In this document: positions 1 to 12,781 of the stretch, in pieces
Numbering within the stretch: the stretch's first letter is position 1
Layout of the letters: every line of letters starts with the position of its first letter
Assembly: GCF_030272615.1 (NCBI RefSeq)
Contig: NC_081405.1
Location: 315,458,041 to 315,522,040, forward strand
Direction of reading: 5' to 3'
Length of the DNA stretch: 64,000 bases
DNA from: Cryptomeria japonica
Taxonomy: Eukaryota > Streptophyta > Pinopsida > Cupressales > Cupressaceae
Made by a program: the position numbers and the translations under genes
The notes under the pieces: generated by a model
Database searches by the model: none
Told to the model about the DNA's origin: nothing
Seen by the model: the letters and a program-made list of their open reading frames with translations, nothing else

Positions 1-350
1 ATTATTCATTATGTATGGGAATTTGATCTCTAATATTTACAAATATGTGGGTAATGATAAGGGAATTTTATCTACATGCAAAGGGATTTTATTTGGATTT
101 TGTTGTGTACAATCTTGTTGAGACTTTTCATGTGATTGTGAGGAAATTTTGTATATCATGTTGCATGAGCCGCTTCTCTATGAATTTCTTGCTAAGAATT
201 TATATACCTTGATTTAAAATCCTCTTATTCTGGTTTTTGTGATAATAATGTTATCCTTCAGGTCATTTTGCAAGTGTCAGATTGATTTATGTATTTTTGG
301 AGTTCATTTCTAAGTTTCTATTTCTTTTTCATCAAAATTTTAACTCTATT

Positions 351-500
351 TCATATGCACTAAAAGAATTATCATATGCAATAAAATATTTATCATATGC
401 GCTAAATATAGATTTATCATATGTGCTAAAAGAATCATCATATCCGCTAAAAGATAGATTTATCATATGCGCTAAAAGATTTATCAAATATGCTAAATTG
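351..500. repeat. Minisatellite, about 7 units of 21-25 bp
   Basis: Seven consecutive units begin with TCATATG or a one-base variant, followed by a CGCTAAAAGA-like segment and a short AT spacer. Units differ by one to four bases and in spacer length (21, 21, 24, 21, 25, 21 bp). The array lies inside an open frame at 282-620 whose peptide is simply the translated repeat (SYAL/SYVL periodicity), so I do not call a gene here. Confidence 0.8.
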
Positions 501-3500
501 GGTATTTTGCAATTCTTGATCTTCTTGGGATTTGTGATTTATCTTTTGTTAGACCAGAGACCTATTTGTGGACTTGAGATTATTGAGATATTTTCCAAAT
601 TCAACTTATGGGATTTTTGATGGAAATTATATGGTAATTTCTTGGTATCGCATAAATTATACTTAGTTGGAATTATGAATATGAACCAATTTTATTCTGA
701 TGGTTCAGATTGTTCTGTGGGAACTTTTTTTATGCATGTCATGGTATTTATGTGATATTATTATGATTATTGATTAATTTTTTATTCTATATCATAGGAT
801 CATGCTAGGGAAAGTGGCTTCTAAGTGAGAATCAGGTCACCGCCAAGAGGTTCCTTCTAAGGATTCCTTAGGTTGCTAAAAGTTATTGTTTTCTAATTAA
901 GTGATAACCTTAATTTATTTATTTAGGGGATTGGGTAGTATTCACATTAATAAGATAATAATATGGTTTGATTCCCCACTCATGGCCTAGAGTGCTAGTT
1001 CAGTCTTAGGATGATATTGGGAAGGCCTTGAAGGCATGACTGCACTCCCTTGTCTTCATGAAAGGATGAGCTGGTTCCGCATGAGTGTCACCTACCAAGA
1101 CGTTCCTTGTAAGGATTCTTAGAGGTCTATATGATAACATGTGATGACACTTTCCATAACTATGTGTCCTTGGTCTTATCCTTGTTTCATGGAAGTCTCT
1201 AGTAATAGTCTATTTTATTTGATCATTTGCTTTTATGTTGACATATATTTTCTATGTTTCCTGATTGTGCTTTCTTGGGAGTTAGGTGTTAGTCTAACAT
1301 TAGTGTGTGTGGGGCGTTATATCATTCTTCGAGCATGGAGGGTGGTTCCTTTTGGTTCCACATGGTTGGATAGTTGATTCCTTTTTCTTCCAATGGGATA
1401 TTTTCTTTGCATTGGATGTTAATGAGCATGTTGGATATTTCTACTTTTCAGCATTTCTTATACTATGGATTCTTGGAGCAGTTGTATGTCAAGGTTTACT
1501 ATTTACAATAGACAATGTATATTTGTATCAAAATATTTGTACATGATGTAATATGTATTATGACTTATGTGATATTGATTAAGAAAAGTGGATAATAGTA
1601 TTATTAGTTTATGATTATTTGATGAACTAGAATTTAATGGATTTATTGTGTCAGAGGTGTTTAATAGAATTTATATGATTAATTTACCTATATTGTTGTG
1701 GTGAAATAAGAAAAAAAAGTATTAGTAGGAAAATAAAATTACTCATTGATCATTTATATATTGTGTATATACCTTATTTGTAATTTGGTAATGATGTTAG
1801 GATACCCTAGGAAAATTGAAAGATTGGAAGAATGTTATGAAGTTAAGAATGTAAAGAATGTATATATGTGTATCTATTTATGTGATTATTTGACTTGTGT
1901 ACTTTAGTTCATATGTTCGTGTTCAATTTTTCTATGAATTTAATACATTAATGAGTTAATGAAGTTTAGTGTGTTGTTGTAATCTTTACTTTTTTAAAAA
2001 AACTATCTCTATTTTCTTAGAATTAGTGTTAGTTTCTCTAGGGTTTCGTGGTGGGAATTACATCATGGATGAGCTTACATTTTTTATTTACAAATCCTAA
2101 TTTTAGAGAAACATAACTACAATAATCAAGATTAGGGTAGGGGTCTCATAAAACTACCCAATCTTGCAGCCTTAACATGTCATTTTATCCATATTAACAT
2201 ATCTATACTAAAAAGAATATGAAAGATATCTTTATTTTAAATTTCATATACACATTCATACAAGAAAATTTCTCAAGTGCAATTACATATATGGAGGATT
2301 TAAATAAGAGACAAAATTTAGAATTTCAATATACTTTTCTAGACACGTCCTATCTACAATTCTCCAAATTCACATGTCTTCAAACCTTCTTGGATTTTAT
2401 CATCTCTCTAAATATTATTTTTTTCATCTTAAATTTCTCATGGATTCCTTGAACAACTATAACACATCTAAAAAATTATTTTTCTCTTCTTCTATTCCTC
2501 TCATCTTCACAAGCTAATTGTATAGAGTCTTTCTTATGCAACTCCCTAGAGCAACCTCCAAGTTCATTATATAGCCTTACGAATATTTATTGTTATGTAT
2601 TAATAACATTGAAGATTATATTTTATATTTATTAGAACCATTGTGAGGCATCACAAAGATGCATACCAATATTCTCTTCCCTATTCCTCCAATTGTCTTT
2701 GGAAATTGCTCTGTATCCCTAAAATTTAAAAGTAAATGCTTGCAAAAAATATTTCTCGACCATATACAACACCTTTTGATGTATAATACTTTAAAGAATG
2801 AACAAAAACAAGAGTCGGTTAGTTCTCTTTTGAAAAATGAAGGTTCTTTAATTATTTCCTTGACAATCATTATCTTTTCCTTTTGTTTTAGGCACCTGAA
2901 ATGAAAGATTAAAGCAAGAATAGAATGCCAAAAGTCACTTGTATTATGAAAATTCCTTAGGAATCCAAGGTTATTAAATCAAATTATTTTTTATTTTCAA
3001 TATTTCAACTAATCCCTTCATCCTTTGAATACTTGAAATTATGCAATATAATACTTTTAAAATCACATTAAATAGCCATGGTTGCCTCTCATTTTTGGAA
3101 TAGAATATGAGTCTTGGTAACAATCATATTTTCCACATAAACAATCCTCAATACTCTCATGAAGCTCCAACCTCTAACAAAAAATATAAAACTGGAACAT
3201 GAAAATAAAATAATTTTTGGTGATGCAGAATTGCTTGTGATCTCAGATGCTCCTGTATCAATAACTATTGATGCAAGAAGACAATCATGCTATTTTCTTC
3301 AATTGAATATTTTGAAGAAGTTAATGTATTTTATTAAGGTAATAATAATGTCTTATGAGGCTCAAACCTTATTAAAGACTATAGGAAAAAATAGAAAAGA
3401 AAGGAAGTAATTATTTTATTTACAAAAATGAAATGAAAGTGATCAAGCTTGAAAAGTGATTGACCTAATCATATACACCCTCACACCAATAGACATATGT

Positions 3501-4834
3501 GTATTATTTACCATCCTAGGAATACCTTTCTTTCTCCCTTTTACAAGTGTACATGGAGTATACTATAAGATCACTACAAATTTAAGAAACAAGATTAGGG
3601 TTTCAATTGTAATAGACCATATCAAAAACAATAAACTAAGAATCTAAATCTAAAGGTAGAACAAGTAGCTGATCTTTGAGAATGTTAGAAAAAGAATCAA
3701 AAGAAACCTTCATAGGCCTAGAGGGAGAGGTCTATAGAATGGAAGAGAAGGGATTTGAATATCTAGAATTAACTATCACATATTCAAGAAGCATAATAAG
3801 ATTGTTAGGGAGAGTATTTTTCCACCAATTTGAAGTATACTATTTACATTAACCATGATAACAATCTAAGGCTAGGTTACCAATAGAAAATTAATTCCTA
3901 TATTGAAAGGAAATAAAATAAAAATTAGCCAACATAGGCTAAAACAATTATTAACTTGTAAAATGACCCCATTATGTAAATTGTTCAACATCCACTATCC
4001 TCTACTATGATGTACATAAATAAAGTATGAGTAAAGTTGCTAGAAGCCAACACTACCTTAAGGAAATGACCAAGATCACTACAAATTTCCTCCTAGGTTA
4101 GAATACACTATAAATGTAAGGGTAGACAAGGAAATATCAACCAAACAAGTATCAATTCAAGAGACTCTTATAGGGAGTTCAAAGAGGGAGACCATGGAAA
4201 AATAACTAAAGGATGCAAAGCCCATATCCAATCACCACAATCTAAAATAACCTATTTATTCTTATAAAAACAAAACATAGCACAAATTTGTTTTAGTAGA
4301 ATAAGATTCCATCTCACTCAACCAAAAAAATTTAATGCTATAAATTTCATTAATGCAGATCATAGAGTGAAGGCAAGATGTAACAAAATCTAAAAATGAA
4401 AACATGACTCGTGAAGGAATTTTCACAACCAATTAATACTTACTTGAGAGTCACGAGAGGAATAGTATGAGAATAACAAATACCTCTATTTATTCATATG
4501 AAAAAAACCCTTAACCACTACAATTTCATTCTTCTCTTCAATAGCATCTAACATAGAAAGGTGGAGGGCATTCATAGAAACGTTCCTATTTAGTGCATAC
4601 ACATAAGATCCATGAGCAATATCTAGTAAGAGAATCACTAGAGGGTCATCTATAGGCAACAAGGTCTCTAATACATGTTGAAGAATTGAAATTGCAATAT
4701 AAAGAGGAGAGCACATTAAATCAATAAAAGCTAAAATATATCTTTATTCCATGCACCAGATTCTTTCTGCACAAGTACCTCATCAACCATATATTGTTTT
4801 CTCTCACACTCATTGTTTTCTAAATAAAATCCAA
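501..4834. other. AT-rich intergenic stretch with no recognisable gene
   Basis: This stretch, like 1-350, holds only short open frames with no motif I recognise. A loosely repeated block occurs at about 822-870 and 1076-1130: both contain a GTCACC core followed by AAG[AG]xGTTCCTTxTAAGGATTC. This may be the remnant of an old LTR, but I could not find its partner or a coding region. Much of the rest is A/T-rich with homopolymer runs. I see no other structured feature. Confidence 0.6.
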
Positions 4835-5959
4835 AATTCACATTCACATTTAAATAAATTAATTTACACCATTTAAGTATCTATCCAAATGCAAATTACA
4901 CCATTTAAGTGAAATAAATGATTTTATTTTAATTGACAATCCCAAAATTCCTCCCACTTGCATTCTCCTACAAAATCCACTTGTATGCCTAAATCCCTTC
5001 TAGATTCTTCTAACTCCTTCTAATTAGCCTAATCCCATCCTAATCATTGTCACATTCCTAAATAAAAGGAAGTCACTTCTCAAAAACCTCTAAAGTCTTC
5101 AATAACCATTAAAGGCTTTATGTCTTCAAATGGTTAACCTCTAAAGTCTTACAAACCATTAAAGACTCTTACATAACCATTTATGGTTAGCTCACCTTTT
5201 ACCTTTGGTTAGAGACTTTCCTCTAACTTAACCATCCTTTCAACTCATGGGTCTCTTCAAAGCATTTATTTCTTTGACTAAGGTAACCATTTAACCCTTT
5301 CACATTCATTTATCCCTAGGATAAAAGGAATATCCATTAACCTAACCCTAACCCAACCCCCCAGGGTAACCATCATGTCCCCTCAAGCATTTAATTCTCC
5401 TTATCTCTCCTCTCAAACCTCCTCATGGTGACACTTGTCAACATGGGATTGGGTTGAAAGTTTCACATGGATTGAATATATTTCAATCCTAACCCTTGTG
5501 AAGATTGCTCAATCTTAACCCTTCATTTCCCCATTTCTTCTATAAATAGAACCCTTCTCCTCAAGCAAAGCAGGAAGCATTAGAGTATTGTTGCTATACT
5601 GGTATTAACATAGATCTTTTTCATAGCATCACTATCTACACATGCATAGCATTTGTTTATCATATTCAACCATCTTGAATCTCCATATGGCATCCATGGC
5701 TAGTGCTAAAAGCTGAGAGCTACACTCATTTGGGACTTGGAGAGGGGAGAAACAAGGGAGGAGCATCAAAAGGCATCATGGAAGCATCTTAGGGAGGCTC
5801 TTCTCCTTTCTTTTGTTTTGTTAAATTTCTTTCATGCTTTTTGAAATCTCTTTTGATATTTTTGGAATGGTTTTTAGTTCTTTGTTTTGGTTTTATGGTT
5901 GAAACTAACTTATTAACATTGAACTTTGTTGTTGCCTTGTCCCCATTCCCATGACAGCA
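4835..5959 (+). repeat. 5' LTR (left-truncated) of copy A'
   Basis: The block aligns with the reverse complement of both copy A LTRs: the CACTTGCATTCTCCTA stretch near 4957, the runs of related AAAGTCTT and ATTAAAGGC words, the TATA box and the right end. The first several hundred bases of the copy A LTR are not seen on the left. The LTR ends in ACAGCA at 5959, followed directly by the primer-binding site. The end therefore follows the CA rule. Confidence 0.75.
5541..5549 (+). promoter_or_regulatory. TATA box of copy A' LTR
   Basis: TATAAATAG lies about 420 bp before the LTR end. The same box is found at the equivalent place in both copy A LTRs, read on the minus strand. It is the likely Pol II core promoter of the element; function is inferred from position. 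Confidence 0.6.
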
Positions 5960-5975
5960 TTTGGTGAATCTGACT
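5960..5975 (+). other. Primer-binding site remnant of copy A'
   Basis: TTTGGTGAATCTGAC begins directly after the LTR. It matches the copy A site TTTGGTGAACCCGAC at 12 of 15 or better. The priming tRNA was not identified. Confidence 0.65.
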
Positions 5976-6690
5976 TGACCATCCTTTTGACTCATGGGTC
6001 TCTTCAAAGCATTTATTTCTTTGACTAAGGTAACCATTTAACCCTTGCACATTCATTTATCCCTTGGATAAAAGGAATATCCATTAACCTAACCCTAACC
6101 CAACCCTCTAGAGTAACTAAAAACCCAAAGTTCCTCACACTTGCATTCTCCTACAAAATCCACTTGCATACCTAAATCCCTTCTAGATTCTTCTAACTCC
6201 TTCTAATTAGCCTAATCCTATCCTAATCATTGTCACATTCCTAAATAAAAGGAAGTCACTTCTCAAAAACCTCCAAAGTCTTCAATAACCATTAAAGGCT
6301 TTATGTCTTCAAATGGTTAACCACTAAAGTCTTCCAAACAATTAAAGGCTCTTACATAACCATTTATGGTTAACTCACCTTTTACCTTTGGTTAGAGACT
6401 TTCCTCTAACTTAACCATCCTTTTGACTCATGGGTCTCTTCAAAGCATTTATTTCTTTGACTAAGGTAAAACCCTTGTGCATTCATTTATCCCTTGGATA
6501 AAAGGAATATCCATTAACCTAACCCTAACCCAACCCCCTAGAGTAACCATCATGTCTCCTCAAGCATTTAATGCTCCTTATCTCTCCTCTCAAGCCTCCT
6601 CATGCTGACACTTGTCAACATGGGATTGGGTTGAAAGTCTCACATGGATTGAATATCTTTCAACCCTAACTCTTGTTAAGATTGCTCAAG
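5975..6690 (+). repeat. Scrambled LTR duplication next to copy A' PBS
   Basis: Right after the PBS, 5975-6113 repeats LTR bases 5229-5368, and 6114-6690 repeats LTR bases about 4940-5515. Both are in direct orientation with only scattered substitutions. The block stops inside LTR sequence and runs directly into late gag at 6691, so the element leader and most of gag were replaced by rearranged LTR. Unequal recombination or template switching would explain it. Confidence 0.75.
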
Positions 6691-7140
6691 ATTCCCCCAA
6701 ATCAAGGACGCAATATACCTCAAGAGGAACCCAGACAATGCCAGCAAAATTATAAACCAAAATGAACATACACTCCCTTAGGTGAACCTATTGAAATAGT
6801 GTTACGTCAATTGGTTTCTTCAAATATGGTGACCTTACCAAAGACATCAAATTATGAACCACAAGTCAAACCTTCATGGTGGAGGGACAATGAACATTAC
6901 GAATTCCGTCAAGGGAAAGGGCATAAAACAAGCAATTGTCACAAATTGAAAGATCTTGTTCAGGATCTTATTGACCGAGGTGAGATTGAAATTGAAGGAC
7001 ACAGCCCAAAAACTACAAATAATGATCATCTTATGTTTAAGAATCCACTTCCATCACAAGATCAAAGGGGTCCTTCCACTTCAAGGCAAAACACAAATAC
7101 AACTGATTATACATGAGCCACCTATAATTATACTCTGAAT
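6691..7140 (+). pseudogene. Gag C-terminal remnant with degraded zinc knuckle (copy A')
   Basis: Only the last part of a Gypsy gag (nucleocapsid region) remains. From 6691 the frame starts with residues that match copy A gag near 41700 and reaches a WWRDNEHYEF segment, the zinc-knuckle region, ending in KGHKTSNC. In copy A the first ligands are C and H (CDFH); here they read YEFR, so two of four metal ligands are gone. There is a stop codon near 6742 and another at 7114. The capsid domain is absent, so this piece cannot make a particle. The same frame continues into protease. Confidence 0.75.
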
Positions 7141-8379
7141 CACCTATATGATGCCAATGAACAAATTGTAACCATTACCATTAAAGATCCAAGCTCTACC
7201 TACAATGTTGTTACACGTCATGGCAAGATCACCATTAAAGTAGCTCCACAAGGCACAGCATCCATCCCAAAGCAGTATAACCTTGTGGAACAGTTAGACA
7301 AGATGCTCAAACTTATATCTATCTTAGAACTATTGCGCCTATCCCCATCTCATAAAAAAATCCTGGGTCAAGCTCTCCAAGAGGTGTCAGTCCCTGCAAA
7401 TCTAAATATAGATCAATTCCAAGATATGGTTGGAAATCTAAGGTCATCACCATGTCTCACTTTCTTTGAAAGTGATAATACATCCTTCCAGCAACCTCAT
7501 AATGCCTCACTCCATATTGAAGGATTTATCAACCAACATAGGATCACGTGAGTCTTGATCAACAATAAAGGAGGCCTAAATATCTATACATTACAATTGG
7601 TCACAGCATATGCAATTGAATCAGTGGATCCCTGCAAAAAGATAACCATAAAAGACTATGATGATGCAGAGCGTTCTTCAAAAGGAGCAGTTATGTTACC
7701 AATCCAAGTTGGACCAGTGGTGAAACACATCATATGTCAAGCTATGGACCTTCCTATACCATATAATTTGTTGTTAGGAAGACCTTGGATACATGTCATG
7801 CAAGTTGTTCCATCCACCTACCACTAGTATCTCAAGTTTCCTCATAACGTTATAGAAATTACAATCTTGGGCAATGCAAATCCTTTTGCATATTGTCACA
7901 ATATCAACCATCAACTAGATATTACCGTTCCCAACAACAGAGAAGCTATCTCATCCACCTCATATGTAAGTCCAGCCTCTCTTTCTAGTTCAAACATCAC
8001 TATACCCAAGCAAGAGAAACTCAAGATGAAAATGGCAGAGGAAGGTCCTGGGGAGTATAATCTAAGCCAACTCTTTTGTGTTGGGAAACTACCCATTTCT
8101 CCTAGAACTCATGGTAAACCTCAACGGTTACTTCAAGCACCACTAGTCAAGCCAGCATGCACTTTGATGATTTTCATCCTTAGAAAGAGTCAAGAAGAAG
8201 AGACCAAAGATGAGGACTTAGCAGAATGGATCTATAAAGATCCTATCACCATGAACATCCCACAAACTAAGCTTCCCACATATCAATATGGAAAAGGCCT
8301 TCTCATTATGCAAAGAATGGGTTATGATGGTCAAAGTGATTTAGAACCTTGCAAGCAAGGACGACATGAGCCACTGTAG
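7141..8379 (+). pseudogene. Retropepsin-like protease and G-patch region (copy A')
   Basis: This is the aspartic protease that would cleave the Gag-Pol polyprotein. The family landmarks are LLLGRPWIH near 7770 and VPSTYH after it. The active-site loop, expected to read D-[ST/G]-G, reads VLINNKGG around 7553-7577, so the catalytic Asp is Asn. Further on, 8280-8379 holds YGKGLLIMQRMGYDGQ, a G-patch-like glycine motif, as in copy A and B-minus. The frame is the same as gag from 6691 to about 8890 and is broken by stops at 7549, 7825, 8377 and 8887. Calls come from motif recognition, not from a search. Confidence 0.75.
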
Positions 8380-9564
8380 CCAGAATTAAAACCTAAAGAT
8401 AACACTGGATTAGGCTTCCAAAAGGATATCCTTCCTAAGCTCAAATTCAAAGGGAAACAAATAAAACCTCTATATCATCCCACTACAAACATAAAGAGCT
8501 CACCCTTGATTATATCGGCAACACCAAAAACCACACCAATTGCCCCAATACAGTTGAAAAAACTGGCATTCATATCCACAGCACCAATCATCCCACCACT
8601 CAAACCAGCAACCCCATCACCAACAAAAACTACATCAATAGCACCACTATCAATATCAGAACCCCCAATAGTATCAACAACACTGGCAATTATAGAAAAA
8701 GCAGTAGATTCAACAATACCAATACTCCCCATATCGGATTCACTGATCCCCATAATCCTTCCTACAGCACCAATCATCTCATCTACAATGGTACATCAGT
8801 TGATCAAACCTACAGTTTTTAACTCAAAAGATATCCCAGTATGGTATAGTAATCGGATACTAGAAAGAAAAAGAGACCGACTCACATGAGTGGGAATTTG
8901 ATTCAGTACATCTCAATACTTCAGATGAGGAAGATGCATCACCCCCTCCACCTCACAAAGAAATCCCTGTTTATGGAGAAGCACAGATTAAAACCTCTTG
9001 GGTTCCTGAACTGGAAACATCTTTCACAGACCCTACGTCACATCCTATGCCCAATTTTGATAGGGAGAGTACCATCAATGACCTTCACCACAACATATTA
9101 ACCCTCACTGACACCTCTTATGAACTTAACCTAGTCGATGAGGTAATCCCTATTAAACATCCTGAACTCATCGAATGGAACCAATCTAATACCTCGTGTC
9201 TTGACCACTTTCAAAATTATGAGGTGATCATTGACTTTTTGGAATTACGGGATAACATACCAAGTGGGGATCACAAAGCTGAATTCGCCATTGAACTTAA
9301 TAGCACAGCATACTTTGGGGCGAATGCCAAACCTTTCAGCTGCAAAAATATAACAATAAAGCATGGATCTTCTAGTGAAAACCACACTATGGCACTGTTT
9401 GATCCCACAAAAGTAAAAAGAAAGAGTGTATCCAATGGTGAAAACTCTCTGAGGCGCTTGAGGATGAAAGGTTTGACATTCTCCCCTCTAGTACATAGCA
9501 AGAATGATCAACAATTCTCATCGAGGAAACAAAATAATACAATGTGGGGACTCCTATAACTCCT
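8380..9564 (+). pseudogene. Protease-RT linker of Gypsy pol (copy A')
   Basis: A low-complexity linker rich in Thr, Pro, Ile and Ser (about 8500-8790) is followed by a more conserved stretch with frames at 8886-9101 and 9047-9559. Equivalent linkers are present in copy A (38900-40270) and B-minus (23950-25334), including a shared NGENSLRRL-like piece near 9440. It has no known catalytic role and shows at least two frame changes here. Confidence 0.6.
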
Positions 9565-10443
9565 CACCACATGCATCTGGAATCTCTTTTAACTCCAGAG
9601 GAACAGCCTAAGTTTGTCAAATTCTTCAAAAAATTCTAGATTAACTTTGCATGGTCATATACAGACATGCTTGGGCTTGATCCTGATTTAGTATGCATCA
9701 CCTTGTCGTAGCAGAAGGAGCCAAGCTTGTCAAGAAGAAGCTTCGCAAGATGCACCCCCAAATTGTGATACTAGTCAAAACAGAACTTAAGAAACTCATG
9801 GATGTTGGTTTTATTAGACTAATTGATTATGCAGATTGGATATCCAACATTGTACCTATTGGCAAACCAAATGGGGGCATCTGTATCTATACTGATTTCA
9901 GAGATCTGAACAAGGCATGTCCTAAAGATGACTTTCCCCTACCAAACACTGACATAATAGTGGACCTAACAGCAGGACATGCCATGCTTTCTCTCATGGA
10001 TGGTTTTTCAGGGTACAACCAGATAAAGATCGCACCAGAAGATCAACATAAGACAACCTTCACATGTCCATGGGGAACATACTGCTGGAATGTAATGCCT
10101 TTCGGTCTAAAGAATACAAGAGCAAACTATCAAGGAGAAATGACCACCATCTTTCATGATATGATGCGTGCTATAATGGAAGATTATGCTGATGACTTAC
10201 TAGCAAAATCACTCACAAGAGAAGTTCATCTGGACATATTAGAGAAAATCTTTGACAAAATGGAACAATATCATGATCGACTCAACCCAAAGAAATGTGT
10301 CTTTGGAGTAACCTTAGGGAAGCTTCTAGGATACATTGTCTCAAGCAAAGGCATTAAGGTCGATCCTGCAAAGGTCAAAGAAATCATGGACATGCCACCT
10401 CCAAAGAATATCAATCAGCTAAGGACATTACAAGGGCAGTTAT
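9565..10443 (+). pseudogene. Gypsy reverse transcriptase (copy A')
   Basis: This is the Ty3/Gypsy RT domain, which copies element RNA into cDNA in cytoplasmic particles. Visible motifs in order are TDFRDLNKACPKDDFPLP, DGFSGYNQI, WGTYCWNVMPFGLKN, the catalytic box YADD at 10184-10195, LNPKKCVFGV and LLGYIVSSKGIKVDP. Both aspartates of the box are kept, with Ala in place of the usual Val. A frame shift occurs near 9690 and a TAA interrupts the frame at 10443. The piece continues into RNase H in another frame. Confidence 0.9.
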
Positions 10444-10980
10444 AATCCATCCAAAGATTCATTGCACAATTGGCAAATAAGTTTCATCCCTTTACACACC
10501 TGTTACACAAAAACATCCGCTTTCAATGGGATGCCAGATGCTTAAGGACTATCTCATGAATACACCATTGTTTATCCCACCGGATCCAAGTAAGCCTTTA
10601 TTACTCTATATTTCAGCAACAGATACAGAATTAGGAGTACTACTGGCTCAACATAATCTAGAAGGGAAAGAGTGTGCTATTTACTATATCTCTCGCACAC
10701 TGGTCAGCTATGAACTCAATTACACACCTATTGAGTGAGCTTGCCTAGTAGTAATCTTGCCAGCTACTAAACTGAGGCACTATTTGTTAACACATAAAGT
10801 ACAACTCATTGCAAAGATTGATCCACTAAAGTACTTACTCAATAAAGTAGCATTGACAGGCCGCTTGGCCAAATGGGTGATGATTCTGAGTGAATTTGAC
10901 ATCGAGTATGTGGATCGTAAATCTATCAAGGGTCAAGTTATCGTAGATTAGTTGGCCAATGCACCACTCATAGGCGACCA
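10444..10980 (+). pseudogene. First RNase H domain of Gypsy pol (copy A')
   Basis: This RT-linked RNase H would degrade the RNA strand during reverse transcription. It follows the RT thumb segment HPFTHLLHKN (about 10485) and shows PLLLYISATDTELGVLLAQ, YYISRTL, LNYTPIE, KLRHYLL and FDIEYVDRK. A short deletion after 10525 shifts the frame. Stops at 10736 (TGA after the IE pair), before 10757, and at 10949 break it. Confidence 0.8.
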
Positions 10981-11630
10981 TCCTCTCATTTCCAATTTTC
11001 TAGATGAAGAGATATTCATGATCATAGCAGCACAACCATGGAAACCATACTTTGATGGTTCATACACTAGGCATGGCTCGGGGGTAGGCATTCTATTTAT
11101 CACACCTCAAGGTGACAGCATCCCGAAGTCTTACAGGCTCACATTTTCATGCACGAACAACATTGCAGAATATGAGGCCTTGATCACAGGCCTCAGACTG
11201 GCCATACAATGGAAATTAAAAGAGTTACAGATATATGGCGACTCCCAACTGGTCATCTGACAAGTCACCAATGAATATCAGACCAAGGATGACAAAATTA
11301 TGTTGTACAAGCAAATGGTGGATAGTTTAAAGGCATCATTTACTACTATCACCTTTAAGCAGATACCCAGAGATCAGAATCAGGTTGTTGATGCTATGGC
11401 TACCATTGCATCTCTCCTAGATCTTCCACAAAATTCAACATGCTATGAGATCTTGGTAGAACAGCTTTGGATTCCTGCTTATGATATCCCTGAATCCAAG
11501 ATGATATGTCACCTTGTCAGTTTTGAATCCCCATGGTATGGTGAGTTCTACACCTACCTCCACGATCACACACTTCCTCCTAACCAATCAAATAACCAAC
11601 ATAAAACTTTCATTCGTCAAACCGCTTGAT
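10981..11630 (+). pseudogene. Second RNase H domain, Tat hallmark (copy A')
   Basis: A second RNase H fold follows the first. It has PYFDGSYTRHGSGVGILF (first Asp), NIAEYEALITGLRLAI (Glu) and IYGDSQLVI (second Asp), then IPRDQNQVVDAMA near 11360. An extra RNase H of this type before integrase is an established mark of the plant Tat lineage. A TGA stop lies at 11258, and the frame is lost after 11629. Confidence 0.8.
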
Positions 11631-11639
11631 ATACCATCA

Positions 11640-12781
11640 TTGTTGAAACCCTATACCAACGCAATCTTGATGGTACTCTCCTTCAATGTCTGGAACTGGA
11701 TGAGATAAAAAAAGGCCTTAGAAGAGTTACATGAAGGAATTTGTGGGACTCACTCAAGCGTTCCTTCACTAGCCAAGAAGATCATACGCGTTGGATACTA
11801 TTGGCCGTCCATGGAAAAAGACTCCTATTATTTTGTCAAAAAATGCAAGAAATGCCAAGTTCATGGAGACCTGATACATGCACCAGTACAGGAATTGCAA
11901 CCAATCACAACACCATGGCCCTTTTTTCAATCGGGACTTGACTTTGTGGGTAAAATTCATCCAACGGCCACAAATTCATTATTACCGCCACCTCATACTT
12001 CACAAAGTGGATCGAAGCTATTTCACTTACCCAAGTCACCGGCAAGAAAATCACCTCATTCATTCTTAATTACATCATCTGTCGGTATGGTGTACCCATG
12101 TCCATCATCACAAATAATGGGCTTCCTTTCAAAAATCAGGATGTCCATGAACTTTGTGAGAAGTTTCACATCCAACACTGCTTTTCCTCTCCCTATTACC
12201 CACAAGGAAATGGTCAAGCCGAAGCATCAAACAAAAACATATTGAGAATCCTCAAGAAGACAGTCAATGATGTCGATCGTGATTGGCACTTTCAATTAAA
12301 TCCAATACTATGGGCATATCAAACTAGCATTCGAACCCCTACAGGTGCAACTCCCTACTCACTAGTCTATGGAGCAGAAGCTATCTTACCTATTGAGGTT
12401 GAGATACCATCTCTACGGGTTTCCCTGCATTATCTAATAGATGATGAATCATACAGAGTATCACATCTCCAAGATTTAGAACTACTTGATGAAAGGCGAC
12501 AAGCTACATACAATCACCTCAAAGCCTATCAGCAGCGCATGAGCAGAAGCTATAATCATCAAGTTAGACCTCATACATTTAAGGTAGGTGATCTTGTTCT
12601 TCAAGAGAATCCTCATAACCAACCCAACCGAGAACATCAGGGAAAGTTTGAATCAAACTAGCTAGGTCCATATATTATCATTGTTGTATTTTGGTCTAGG
12701 GCATATCAGTTGGCTACTTCAGAAGGAGAACCGCTAGCAGATCCGATCAACAGCATGCACCTCAAACGGTTTCATACATAA
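11640..12781 (+). pseudogene. Gypsy integrase (copy A')
   Basis: Integrase would insert the cDNA into the genome. The N-terminal HHCC zinc region is visible at about 11715-11880 (HEGICGTHSS, then CKKCQVHG). The core carries the first Asp in DFVGKIH (about 11942). The second Asp is replaced by Asn in IITNNGLPF (about 12115). The Glu is in GQAEASNK (about 12220). The C-terminal part has VGDLVLQENP and SMHLKRFHT, ending at a stop near 12780. Two frame changes occur between 11740 and 12100. Copy A retains the second Asp, so its loss here is a later mutation. Confidence 0.85.

Noticed and set aside
351-500. CRISPR-like array
   Set aside because: Units are contiguous and diverged, with no unique spacers, and the window is plant DNA.
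282-620. 112-codon open frame
   Set aside because: Its periodic peptide is the translation of the minisatellite; no domain or conservation is visible.
4486-4716. 76-codon minus-strand open frame with a natural-looking composition
   Set aside because: No recognisable motif, no partner frame on either side, and it is short enough to be chance.
5336-5365. CCTAACCCTAACCC telomere-like words (also near 6088 and 6515)
   Set aside because: Only two to three units, each inside a copy of the A' LTR and not the plant TTTAGGG heptamer array. It is ordinary LTR sequence.
8475-8777. Minus-strand Gly/Ile/Val-rich open frame
   Set aside because: Shadow of the Thr/Pro/Ile linker of copy A' pol.
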